From NCBI GenBank assembly GCA_037367405.1, contig JAZKJV010005753.1, positions 372,001-436,000 of the forward strand: a stretch of 64,000 bases of DNA. Reading direction: 5' to 3'. The position numbers were made by a program, and so were the translations under genes. Under the pieces are notes generated by a model that saw only the letters and a program-made list of their open reading frames with translations, was not told the origin of the DNA and did no database searches. Within the stretch, counting starts at the first letter, position 1. Each line of letters starts with the position of its first letter. Below are positions 21,501 through 32,149 of this stretch, in pieces. This stretch comes from Ottelia alismoides. Lineage: Eukaryota > Streptophyta > Magnoliopsida > Alismatales > Hydrocharitaceae.

Positions 21501-23473
21501 TTTGCCTTTGCTAGTCCCTAGAAAACACTTATGCAATAAGTGCAGAAAAAAGAATAAAGAAAAGAAAAAGAAGAATGTGGATTTAGTTTAATTATCAAAC
21601 TTGTCTTCACAAAATCAAAGTTTGGAGCTTAAATCGGACCTTTGGAATTTTAGTGTGGGCAGAACTTTAATGAGAATCGGATTTGACATCCAACAGTCCC
21701 TAAGAAACCCAAAACACTACTCAAGTCTCTTCAATAGCCAGGTCAGAAATACTTCAAATTATACGCATACCCTTACGACTATGAATCTGACTCGTACAGT
21801 GTAAGTGATGGTGGCCCTCCCCAACTAGAATGACAAAGAGACTGACTTCTCCAGTATGACAACCTAATGATTCCCCAATCCAACAACTCATTCCTCAAGG
21901 AGCAGGGTATTCCCTTGTAAGTTCGAGTGGCAACCAGCCCAAGAGGAGGGGGTGAAGAGAAGAATGGACGGTAACCAATGTAGCTACCTATCCTAGGATG
22001 CAAGACCAATGTAGTCAAGTCATCCTGCTGCAGGCTCTAATTTTTACTTTGAAGCTCAAGCTTGCTTATTGGCTATACACATATGTACACTCCGGCAGAC
22101 ATTTTATTTTTGTACAGGCCAGCCCACTTTTTTTGGAGTTTTTGCATTTTGCACATTTTTTGAATACTATATACAACAAAATTTACATTAGGAGTTTTTC
22201 CTCTTGAGCCAGTAGACAGACGCTCTTTTGAAGCTTTATCGCAACCCACGATCTCCTATCCTCGAAACTCATCATCACTGGACGGGTTGGGGTGCACTTC
22301 CCTCCCTAGAGGAGGACAAGTGTTTCCACCTGTGTGCGTCTCATACCGGCAAATCCAACCTCCTCACCACTCCAACTGAGTCGAGCCAAGTGAAAGGTGC
22401 ATGTGTCCAAGTTAGGTCATTATCAACAAGAGTTGTGCGTGTGCTCCGAAATACTCTACTTAGGCAGTCAAGAATCCATTGAACCAAGTCTCACGATCCA
22501 CAAAGAATTAAGTCAACTAGACCTGAAGTGCCTCAATACCAGCTCCTATAAGGTTCCTGTTATTAGGTAGATTTTGAGGTCCAACCAACCTCCAATCTCC
22601 GGATTCTACTTAGACTCGTTCAACTATCAAACTCAATCCGAAAAATGCTCATGCTATGTAAATGACAAGCAGAATGCAGAAAATATTTTTCCGATGCAAT
22701 TTTCGAAGATTTTGAACTTTTTTATGGATTTTTGAAAAGATGATGCACATGCATTTTTTTGTATTTTTCAAAAAGAATTTTCAAATGTTTTTGGATTTTA
22801 ATTTTGCAAATGTTTTTGGAATTTTGAAAATAAAAAGGTTTTGGCCAAAAACTAGGTACAAATATTTACACGGGAATGCATCTTATATTCACAAGACGTG
22901 GATTTTTAAATATTTACAAGGGTAAGTGGTCAATTATATATATATACAATGAATTTTTGGCTTCATGTATATATTCCTCAAACTTATTTGAAAAGGTTTT
23001 CCAAACAATTTTGAAACTATAGTCTAAAATAATTTTTACCAATAATTTTACACACATGTACACACATTTGAAAATCATTTTGCAAAGGTTTTCCAAACAA
23101 TATATATAGATTTTTAACATATTTTTGCAACCATTTTTCAAACTATTTGCAAATCATTTTTCAAACATTTTATTTCACACAAAGAAAATAAGTTTACAAT
23201 CAAAATATTTTTACAAAGGTTGAAAACATGTACAAAACATTTTCCAAATAGTTTTCAAAAGATTTTTCACACAGATTTTCAAACTATTTTTCAAACATTT
23301 TGCAGAGAATAATTTCACATGATTTATTAATCAGTAAATACAAAAAGAATTTGAGGAGTATAAACATCTTTTTATTAAAGTTTTTGAATAATTTTACATG
23401 TATAATTAGCCATATTTAACAGTAAAAATACAAAAGTATGAGTTATGGCTAAAGTCTGTACGGAGTATATACG
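21501..23473 (-). other. Copy A 3' non-coding region
   Basis: No env-like ORF is visible between integrase and the 3' LTR, although Athila elements often carry one. About 22960-23330 is an AT-rich array of degenerate TTTTCAAACxATTTT / TTTTCCAAACAATTTT units on the plus strand. The matching region of copy B (46303-48283) is collinear. Confidence 0.6.
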
Positions 23474-23889
23474 TCCCCCTATACTTAGCTTGAGTTATGC
23501 CCTCATAGATCGGAGAGAAAAGAGAAGACATAACTCGTACTAAGTATAGGCAAGCCTAAAGAATAAATAAATAAAGGAATAAATGAACGAATGAGAAGCC
23601 GACCGTCCCCCCTATACTTAGGATCAAATAATCCTAAGTATAGCAGACTGTACACAATGCAGGGAGGGTCAAGGGTGGGAATGAACAAATCATACTCCGA
23701 TTGCCTCCCCCTATACTTAGGGTCAGATATCCCTAAGTATAGACAGGAAGAGGAGACCATGGAGAAGATCAAAGAAGACAGGAAAGGAAAAGAACACAAG
23801 AAGAAAAGAAGAAAAGAAGAAAAGAAGAAAAGAGAACAACTCAGTGTGTGTACCCCCTATACTTAGGACGAGACGTGTCCTAAGCATAG
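23474..23889 (-). repeat. Four PPT-like hairpins near the gypsy 3' end (copy A)
   Basis: Units at 23474-23550, 23606-23643, 23706-23742 and 23852-23889 each contain CCCCCTATACTTAG on the plus strand followed by its inverted partner CTAAGTATAG. On the sense strand each reads as a hairpin followed by GTATAGGGGG, nearly the same as the true polypurine tract at 21490. A GA-rich stretch lies between units three and four. Confidence 0.8.
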
Positions 23890-24023
23890 CAAAATCATAA
23901 GATGAAGAGTGACATACATAACGAAAGAATGAATGAATGATATAGACAAATGGATCTGTACAGAGGAAAATAGAAGTGATAATCATGTATGAGACGTACA
24001 AGTTGTGAGTCAAAGAACTCGTC

Positions 24024-25208
24024 TCATACCAGATGAATCGGGGCAACATCAATGGTCGGTGGGTTATGATCTAGATATGGTTTCAAGCGCTGACCATTGA
24101 CTCTAAAAGTGGAAGATGATGAAGGTTCAGATATATCAATGCTGCCATTATCATGCACCTTCCGGACCACATATGGTCCTTTCCATTTACTTTGTAGTTT
24201 CCCTGAGAATAATTTCAACCTAGCATCAAATAGCCATACTTGCAGATCTGGCTCAAATTGTTTATGGCTGATTCAGGAATCGTACCATACTTTCACTTTC
24301 TCCTTATACTGTAGGCCACTTGAGAAGGCTGTATCTCTTAGTTCTTCCAGGGCTGCCAACTCTGCTTTCCTCTGTTCTCCAACACTCATGGGATCCAATA
24401 ATAGCTCTGTAACTGCCCAAAGTGATTTATGCTTTATCTCCACTGGCAAATGGCACAACTTGCCATAGATGAGACGAAAGGGAGATGTCCCTAATGGTAT
24501 CTTGAAGGAAGTCCGATAGGCCCACAAGACTGAGTCCAAAAGCTGTGACCAATCCTTTCAGTCTGGGTGGACTACCTTCTGTAAAATTGTCTTAATCTCC
24601 CTATTCGATACTTCAGCAAGACCATTAGTCTGAGAGTGATACAATGTGGCACGTCTTAACCTTGTCGTTAATAAAGTGAGAACCCCCATCTAAAATCAAG
24701 ACTCTAAGCACCCCGAACCGTGAAATAATGTTTTTCCTCAAGAAACGACATACGGTTTAAGCATCTGCGGCTCGGGCAGGGATGGCCTCAACCAACAACT
24801 AACATAATCTACAATAAGAAGAATATACTCAAACCCCTGACTTTTAGGAAATGTGCCCATGAAATCAATTCCCCATGCATCAAAAACCTCACAAAAGTGA
24901 ATGGGCTGCATGGGCATCATGTCACTCTGTCTGCATGTACCCATCTTCTGACAGTCAGTACACCTTCTCACGAACTCATCAGAATCCTTGAAAAGGGTAG
25001 GCCACCAAAGGCCGGATTGGAGCACCTTCTGTGCTGTTTGTCTCCCAGAATGATGTCCTCCTACCTCAAGCTTGTGGAAGTAAGTGAGAACGTTGTGTTG
25101 CTCATCTTGAGGAATGCACCGTCTTCAGATACTATCCCCTCATTCATGATTAAGGGCAGGGTCCTTCCAATGGTATGACTTTGCCTTCGCAAGAAAGGTC
25201 TCAAGCCG
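24024..25208 (-). pseudogene. Gypsy integrase, copy A (disrupted)
   Basis: The sense strand carries the zinc-binding part (GLWWPTLFKDSDEFVRRCTDCQK, about 25025-24950), the core start (WGIDFMGTFPKSQGF), LDGGSHF with the second catalytic Asp, NGLAEVSNREIK with the catalytic Glu, then WAYRTSFKIPLGTSPF and KLCHLPVEIKHKSLWAV. The C-terminal part, KLQSKWKGPYVV, ends at 24024. Compared with copy B, about 40 bp are missing near 24640-24660, between the second Asp and the Glu, and several frameshifts and stops occur. It would insert element cDNA into host DNA but cannot be functional here. Confidence 0.88.
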
Positions 25209-25661
25209 CTATCTGAGCCAACCTTGTGGAATAGATTTGGCAACAAGGTAATTCATAATGTCGGCATACCATGGGAGAGAGGTGATAGCAAGGATCGCCT
25301 CATCTGGAAAAGTCTCAGTAATAGGTGCTATGGGCTTAGATTCCTCAAGGTTCTCCAAGTGGGAGAGGTGATCTGCCACAACATTCTTAACTCCAGGTTT
25401 ATCCTTAATCTCAATATCAAATTCTTGAAGGAGAAGGATCCATCTGGTTAATCTGTCTTTGGCATCCTTCTTCGACATCAAGTACCGAATGGCAATATGA
25501 TCTGTAAAAATTGTCACTCTAGATCCAAGAATGTAAGATCTGTACTTATCAAAAGCAAAGACTACTGCCAGCATCTCTTTCTCAGTCACTGTGTAATTCC
25601 TTTGAGCTGCATCCAAAGTCCGGATAGCGTAGTGTATGGCATAGGGTAATCCATCCCTCCT
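25209..25661 (-). pseudogene. Gypsy RNase H, copy A
   Basis: After the TAG at 25662-25664 the same frame continues with YAIHYAIRTLDAAQRNYTV, TEKEMLAVVFAFDKYRSY, FTDHIAIRYL and ILLLQEFDIEIKDKPGVKN, the usual gypsy RNase H order including the TEKE and TDH motifs. It would degrade the RNA strand in RNA:DNA hybrids. The open part starts at 25616. It was probably translated as one polyprotein with RT; the TAG between them is shared with copy B. Confidence 0.88.
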
Positions 25662-26953
25662 CTATCCAAGCACAACCCCAATGGCATAATCAGAAGCATC
25701 CGTCATGATCTCAAAGGGAAGAGACCAATCAGGTGGCTGAAGGACATGAGCCTCGACAACTAAATTCTTGAGAGTCTTGAAGGACTTAAGACACTTATCA
25801 TCTACAAGGAACTCGGTGTCTTTAGTCAATAAATCTGTAAGCGGTCGGGCAATTCGACTGAGGTCCTGAATGAACCGTCGGAAGAAACCGACATGCCCCA
25901 TAAAAGACCGCAACTGTTTTAGATTGGACGGTGGGTTGAGTTTTCTAATTATATCCACCTTTGCCGAATCAACCTCCATGCCCCTGTTGGAGATGATGTG
26001 ACCAAGGACCGTCCCTTGAGTCACCATAAAGTGACTCTTCTCCCAAGATAGTACGAGGTTTACCTCTGTGCAGCGCTGAAGCACTCGGTCTAGGCTGTCA
26101 AGACAAGCATCAAACCCATAGCCATAGATCGAGAAGTCATCCATGAAGACCTCCAAATAGTCACCTATCATGTCCGAAAAGATGGACAACATGCACCTTT
26201 GGAATGTCGCAGGGGCGTTACATAGACCTAAGGGCATCCGTCTGAAAGCATAAGTCCCAAATGGACAGGTGAACGTTGTTTTATCCTGATCTTCGGGCGC
26301 AATGACCACTTGATTGTATCCGGAGTACCGTCAAGAAAACAGTAATGAATCTTCCCAGCTAGCCTCTCGATAATCTGATCAATAAACGGTAGCGGGAAAT
26401 GATCCTTCTTGGTGGCCTCATTTAATCATCTGTAGTCCACACAGACCCTCCAACAAGTGGGTACCCGGGTGGCGATCTCCTCTCTAGACTCATTCACAAC
26501 TGTAGTGATACCCGTCTTCTTGGGCACCACATGTAAAGGAGTAACCCACTTGGAGTCGGAGATGGGGTAGATAAAATCGGCGCTCCACCATTTAGATATT
26601 TCTTTCATTACTACTTCTCGAAGATTCGGGTTCAGCCGTCGCTGGAACTCACGCGAAGGATTAGCGTCCTCCTCGAGGTAGATATGGTGGGAGCACAGGG
26701 CCGGACTTATCCCCTTGAGATCAGCCGCACTCCATCCTATTGCCTTGCGGTTTCTTTCAAGAACCTCCATCAAACGAGATTCTTGCTCTCCAGTCAAGTC
26801 TCCTGAGATAATGATTGGGTGCATTTCTTGCTCACCCGCAAGGAATCTATACTTAAGCGACTGCGGCAAAGGCTTCAGTTCTGGCTTGGTGGGAGATGGC
26901 AAATCTGGCTTCTGGTATGTCTGTGTGAAAGCAACCAAGTCTGTATGTGAGAA
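25662..26953 (-). pseudogene. Gypsy reverse transcriptase, copy A
   Basis: The N-terminal part (26938-26426) includes KAIGWSAADLKGISPALCSHHI and SKWVTPLHVVPKKTG, and stops after CVDYR, where copy B continues. The palm part (26309-25662) has FRRMPLGLCNAPATFQRCM, the catalytic FMDDFSIYG (about 26147-26130), GHIISNRGMEVD and GHVGFFRRFIQDLS. A 1-bp loss near 26325-26328 shifts the frame at the segment holding the first catalytic Asp (CFLDG). The same loss is in copy B. The palm ends at TAG 25662-25664, also shared. Confidence 0.9.
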
Positions 26954-27800
26954 CTATAGCTGTATTTTATTATCTAACAGAGGGAACCCTGCTGGTGTGT
27001 CTCTCATCTGTATTGGCTCGCTCTCCATCCTATCTGTCGGCTCATCTGGAAACAGACATGGCAAGTATGCATCAAAATCCTTCCAATCAAAGTCTGCCTC
27101 CGAGGGATCTGAATCAGAACAAACATCAATGTCAGCACTCAGTACACAACTGTCAACCTGTATGGTATCCTCTGCCAAGGGTGTGCTCTCCGAAATCTCA
27201 TCTGCCTCAAAAGGTGAGTATTCTAGGTCTGCAGGTACGGTGAGGGATCGTGCATCTGGATCTTCCCAAACTGCTTCATCATCTGTCATCACAAAATCAC
27301 ACTCCTGGTGGACGTCTAACTCGGCATCTATCATCTGCCCTGCATCACTGTTCTGCTCCAAGCAGGCTGAATCTCTAGCTTTGGTCTCGTCGATCATCTC
27401 TATTTGTATACTCTCTCCCTCTATGCGAAAATACACCTTCCCACTATCATGGTCGGTTACCACCTTGGATGTGGCCAGGAATGGGCGCCCTAGTATGATG
27501 GGGGTATCTGTTACTGACTTAGGGATCTCCATGTCCAATACAACAAAGTTCACGGTGAATTTCAGGCCCTGAATGGTAACGACCACGTCTCTCAACAACC
27601 CCTTCGGCCTTTTAATCGATCGATCAACAAACTGAAGGATTGTCCTGCTTCGAAGAAGAGGTCCAAACTTGAATCGGTCGAGTAAGGCTGCCGGAAGGAG
27701 GTTGATAGAAGAGCCGTTGTCTAATAGAGTACGATCGAACTGCAGCTCACTAATCTAGCATCTGACATAAGGAGCACCTGCATCTGGTCGTTTGGCTGGC
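26954..27800 (-). pseudogene. Gypsy aspartic protease and spacer, copy A
   Basis: The sense reading contains FDRTLLDNGSSINLLP, the retropepsin active site, with DNG at 27721-27713 where copy B has the canonical DSG. Downstream are VNFVVLDMEI and DTPIILGRPFLATS, the conserved C-terminal protease segment with the ILGRPFL motif. An acidic spacer then leads towards RT. A TAG at 27755-27757 sits just before the protease (after YVRC), shared with copy B. The protease would release gag and pol proteins from the precursor. Confidence 0.88.
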
Positions 27801-29694
27801 AGCTGGTTCTGAATGGCACAACATGTGGCACGTGTAAGCACATGGATCTCTCCTTTGTTGTTGCTCCTCTTCCTGCGTACAATGGTCTTTTCTCTTAGGT
27901 TCTTCTGGTGCTCAAGTGCCTACGGTAGAGTCAGCTGTATCTGGAATCTATCTATCATCTGCTGGCTGAACTCTGACTGTTCCTTCTTTTTGGGATTTTC
28001 TGTTTTATTCCCCTTTACTAAGCGGAGTGCTTGAAGTAAGGGGACGGATGGGCCCTCCTCAGACAGAGGGTTAGGAGAAGGTTTCTGGCCCTGTGAAGGA
28101 CTGAAATCCATGCAAACATCATCATTCAACACACATGAATTCGGAATTGATGGAGAAACCTTTCCTTTATTTATTTTTTGGTCTTTTTTCTGGTGTCCAG
28201 GGATACAGAGAATGGCAAAACAGACGGATGGAAGATAGATGGACTCAAAATGGGGGCATCAACATCACCCAAGATATTCTTCTTTGCGGCCTCAGTATCA
28301 CGCTCTGGTTGGGCATAAAAAATGGTGGCCTCAGCACCACCGTCTGCATCTGGTATCACGTCGGTATCAGCACCGTCGTCTGCAAGGTCATCCCTGGTGG
28401 CATCAGTACCACTGTTGTCATCATTGTTGCTAGCGGCATCAGCACCGCTCCTCTCCTCATCTGGCGCTCTAGAATCCCCATGGTGTTGTCCCTCGGATGA
28501 GCCGCCGCCGGATGGTTCCCTACCGCTCCTAAGTGACATGAAGTGAGTATCAAACATAGAATGTATGTCATTCAAATAAGCACTAGGAGTGGTATCCTCT
28601 GTAAACTGTGCCTGCTCAGATTTTCTCTTCAAGTTATTCGGATTAGGCTCGCTCTGTGCAGGTATGGCGGCTTTGCCTTTCATAATATCCCTCATTTCCT
28701 GCTAGAACTCATCCATTTCTCGCCGGAAGGATGCTTGCTGGTCGGAGAGCAAGCGGGCGAGATCGTCAAGTGCTGGGTTCTCCAAGGCAGGTGCGGGAGA
28801 ACCGGGAGTGTTCTCTTATTGGAACTGAGGTTGCTGGTGAGACTGAGAGTAATGCTGTTGGTAAGGCTGATGTCGTTGCCTCCACTGTTGTCCCTGATAG
28901 GTGGGACAAGGACTATGGTGAGACTGTGAGTGGTGGGGATACTAGGGTTGCTGCTGCTGCTGTTGGCTGTACTGGTTGCCCAGAGTTGGAGACTGCTGTT
29001 GGGAGGAGGAACCTCCGGTGGTCCAACGAAATCCGGGGTGATCGCGGCAAATCCCGGGCTGCTGGGGGTACCAGTGGTACCATATCCCGTTGACTTCCAT
29101 CAACGGCTCCTGCTCGAAGGGTAGAGGTGGTAATGCTGCCAATGGCAGATCTGGCTGATAGACCACCATCTGAGTATCCTGAGATGGTGGTTGCTGTGAA
29201 TAATGCGACAACTACTTTACCGACACCTCCTTAACATGGTGAACTTGGCGGTATGCGGGAGGTGGTGGGGTAGAACGGCTACCTCTGGACTCAGCCAGTG
29301 ACTTGGGAGGCTGATGTGAAGATGATTGTGCCTCCTGAATACTCAAGATGTGAGTCTTCAGGTCACTCATGGACTTAGCCAACTGGTCTATTTGTGCTAG
29401 ACCTTGGCCCTGCTTTTTCTCTAAAATCTCAATGCGGTCCAACTTTTCACTGATTATGCCCATGTCAGCTGCTGATGAGTCATCTTGTGCTGTTGCTGCT
29501 GATGAGGTATGGGGACCGACAACGATGCGGGCGATCCTCTAGTATGATCCTGCTCCTTAGGGGGGTTTCTATTGTGTGTAGACTCTGGCTTGGGCCATCA
29601 CTGTAGAGTTCTCTGCCATGCCTTCATAGATAGCCCAAACGTCATCTTCACCCTTTGAAAAGTATGGCCCTCCACAAGAGGCATTAACAAGCCC
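27801..29694 (-). pseudogene. Gag C-terminal / gag-pol linker, copy A
   Basis: This stretch is broken into several readings (29463-29212, 29211-28942, 28695-28171, 28132-27920) that are collinear with copy B. It includes a coiled-coil-like segment (EKLDRIEILEKKQGQGLAQID), a Gln-rich tract with HPGFRW (resembling the HPNxSW segment of Athila/Tat gag), and an acidic low-complexity linker. No CCHC zinc knuckle was seen. It also carries copy-specific stops, for example at DEF-TAG-QEM. Confidence 0.75.
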
Positions 29695-30423
29695 TTACAG
29701 CTCCGGTGTCAGACCACAAAAGAAACTCTGAACCAAATTGGGCTTTGATATATCATGATGCGGACACCGGTCAATGAGCTCTCTAAAGCGATCCCAAGCT
29801 TCATGGAATTGTTCATTAAGGATCATTGTGAAATTGCTGACCATAGCTCTTGTTGCGTTTGTCCAACCGAGTGGGTAATACTTGTTTAAGTATGTCGTCC
29901 GGAGCTGTTCCCAAGTGTCGATGTACCTTCCCAAATGTTTTAGCCAGTAGGCGTCTCTATCAATAAAAGAGAATGGGAAGGCAATCATTTTGATTGTGTC
30001 CTCAGTCACAAACCTGTCATGGATTGTACTGCATATCATCTCAAATTCTTGTAGATGGAGTTGCAGTTCTTCGGTGGCCAGCCCATGAAACTTGGGTAGT
30101 AGCTGAATGGTGTGTGGGCGAAGCTCGAAGTCTCCGTATATGGGAGGGAGTCGGATCCATCGGTGATTAAGGGTTGCAGCTGGGTTATGCAACTGCCTCA
30201 TGGTTGCTGGTGGCGACCTCTCCTGATCAGGCCCTCCGCCTTCTGAATCTGGTATATCACCGCCCTCATTTCGTTCTTCTCGTCCCTCGCGCATCTCTCT
30301 CATGATTTCACCCATGACCATCCCCTGGTCTCGGATCTGTCGCTGCATGGTTTCCAGGGAGGCTAACAGGGGGTTGTTGATGGCAGCTTGATCAAATAGG
30401 GTATGGAGGTGGTCTCTACTCAT
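29695..30423 (-). CDS. Gypsy gag capsid region, copy A (open 242 codons)
   Basis: The ATG at 30423 opens 242 codons with the Athila/Tat-type gag order: IYGDFELRPHTIQLLPKFHGL, LQEFEMICSTI, AFPFSFIDRDAYWLKHL, LRTTYLNKYYPL, FHEAWDRFRELIDRCPHHDISKPNLVQSFFCGL. Gag forms the virus-like particle in the cytoplasm. The reading closes at a TAA after TPEL, where copy B shows the frame ran on (NAS..GG.YFSKGEDDVW), so it is truncated. The ATG overlaps the end of a small upstream ORF (ATGAGTAG). It is the longest intact gag reading in the window. Confidence 0.85.
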   Translation of the reverse strand: MSRDHLHTLFDQAAINNPLLASLETMQRQIRDQGMVMGEIMREMREGREERNEGGDIPDSEGGGPDQERSPPATMRQLHNPAATLNHRWIRLPPIYGDFELRPHTIQLLPKFHGLATEELQLHLQEFEMICSTIHDRFVTEDTIKMIAFPFSFIDRDAYWLKHLGRYIDTWEQLRTTYLNKYYPLGWTNATRAMVSNFTMILNEQFHEAWDRFRELIDRCPHHDISKPNLVQSFFCGLTPEL

Positions 30424-30697
30424 CTAGGTGTTCCTCTTTGCCTTCCATATCTTGGTTTTCTGCAAAGCCAAAATAATCCATCTCAGGTACCGTCAAATGT
30501 TCTGAACTCTATTCTGCACTAAATTCTGACACCACTGGACTGATAGAAGAAGAAAGGTGGTCGAGGGGGAACATGGTGGACGTAAACTCAGGCTTGGAGA
30601 GTGGGTCTGGACTCCCCGAAGCCGACCTAGATGTAAAAGGAGGAGTGCTTGATAGCGGTGCCTCCAGATGTGGCCTAAGGGATCTCCTTCCCATCAT
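30416..30697 (-). pseudogene. Small ORF upstream of gag, copy A (94 codons, one internal stop)
   Basis: The ATG at 30697 starts MMGRRSLRPHLEAPLSSTPP, a Ser/Pro-rich N-terminus. In this copy TAG at 30511-30509 interrupts the frame. It then continues (SSEHLTVPEMDYFGFAENQDMEG) to the TAG at 30418-30416, overlapping the gag ATG. Copy B keeps the whole frame open. No domain was recognised. Conservation of start, length and overlap suggests a real element ORF. Confidence 0.6.
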
Positions 30698-30719
30698 CTT
30701 TATCTAGAGAAAGGCGGAT

Positions 30720-32130
30720 GAGATCTGGAATTCAAACAAGAAGATCAATCAAACCCACAATTCACCTACACAACTCTTGAACTAATGACCCTGAAAGTTC
30801 GGTCTGTTATATTGTCAAATTTTATTAGGTGATCAGTCAATCTATCAGAGCGTTAGAGCGAGCTGTTAGGTACCCTACTTTCTTAGCCGACTGTCCCAAT
30901 CCACGTTAGATCTTTCCCAGCCAGTATGAATTGCGGATCGTATCCCGGTTGTTCCCGCTAATTCAATCTGCTTAGGACATCGCATTCTGCTTTACCGGTT
31001 ACCGGAGAGATCCTCACTGGAGAACGACTAACCACAACCACTAGTCAACTAAAATTTTAGATGTGGCTCTATCCTAGTGTCGGGCCACTCTCTCACAACA
31101 GATAAATCAAACAAGGAGGGGGTTACTCTCCCCAAGACAAAGTTTTTGGTGGGATGAGTTTTAAGGTCAAGTTTGCATTAGCAGTCCCAATTTTTATTGC
31201 TTTCACTTTTTATATATTTTTCTGAGCAATCATCATCTAACGAATTTTCCAATTTCCTTTTTATTTAAAGTCCAATAAAACTAGGGGAGGAAAACGGAAA
31301 AGCCGATGCGCGGTCAAAATCTATGATGCATGCAGGGATAGAGATGTGTACCTTTCCGCCAACACTCTACAAGCAAAGTAATCCACGCATAAATTAAAGA
31401 CGATAATTAAAACTACCTAGATGCATGCACGAGGAAATCGTCCTAAGATGATTAACTTCTATTAACGTGAAGAACAAGTTGCTACGACTAGGAAGAGAGT
31501 CCGGAGTCCGGTCTTGGGGGCCGATCGGTGTCCACCACAATGGATCCTGTACGCGATGTATACGACCCCTCCCGGTACGTGGTCTCTAGTCCAAGTCAGA
31601 TAGCTTTTTCAATTGATTTTTAGCCAAGTCCAATTACGTTTTATAGGTACAGGCAAGTTATTAGGGATTGGGCCTTAGCTTCTTAAGTCGTCACAATAAA
31701 CAAAAATTCCTATGTCTAGGAGCTAAATGAAACAAATAGGAATAAAAGCGAGAAAACAGTGAAAAACACAAAACCACGGTGAGCCCCCAAGTGAACAAAC
31801 ACTTGGAAATTAGGCCCGAGTGTCCTGGAGAGTCCAAGTTATTGTAAATTAAGTCTCTCTCTCACTTCAAATTACAAAATTTTAAACTACAAAAATTCTA
31901 CAAGAAATGATGGTCTTCTCAAGCCTCTAAGTTCTCTTTGGTGCTAAGCGAGCCTTCACGTGGGTGCCCAAGCGCCTATGATGGAGCGCTTCCCTCGCTC
32001 AGCGGTACCTCGCACAAAATCTAACAAAAAGGGCGATTACACCAATCAAGCAATATAATTAAACAAACAGGTAAATAGATGGGTAAATATCCACAATCAA
32101 TCACAAAAGAATGTTCTATACTCTGTTGCT
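30720..32130 (-). other. Gypsy leader (5' untranslated), copy A
   Basis: About 1.4 kb between the primer binding site and the first ORF. No long reading occurs. It is collinear with 59280-60700 of copy B at high identity by eye. Confidence 0.65.
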
Positions 32131-32147
32131 CCCCGGCAACGGTGCCA
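32131..32147 (-). other. Primer binding site, copy A
   Basis: The sense strand reads TGGCACCGTTGCCGGGG two bases inside the 5' LTR. It resembles the TGGCGCCGTTGCCGGGG primer site of many plant Athila/Tat elements, usually assigned to tRNA-Asp; the tRNA assignment is from memory. Confidence 0.8.
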
Positions 32148-32149
32148 TT

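Noticed and set aside
23503..24052. Short minus and plus ORFs over the PPT-hairpin region
   Set aside because: They repeat peptides such as YLGSDIPKY because of the hairpin repeats; not an env gene.
26715..27572. 285-codon plus-strand ORF antisense to the copy A protease/RT region
   Set aside because: It mirrors the conserved sense pol sequence, is broken in copy B (51402-51656 and 51684-52322), and shows no domain. It is best explained as a shadow of pol.
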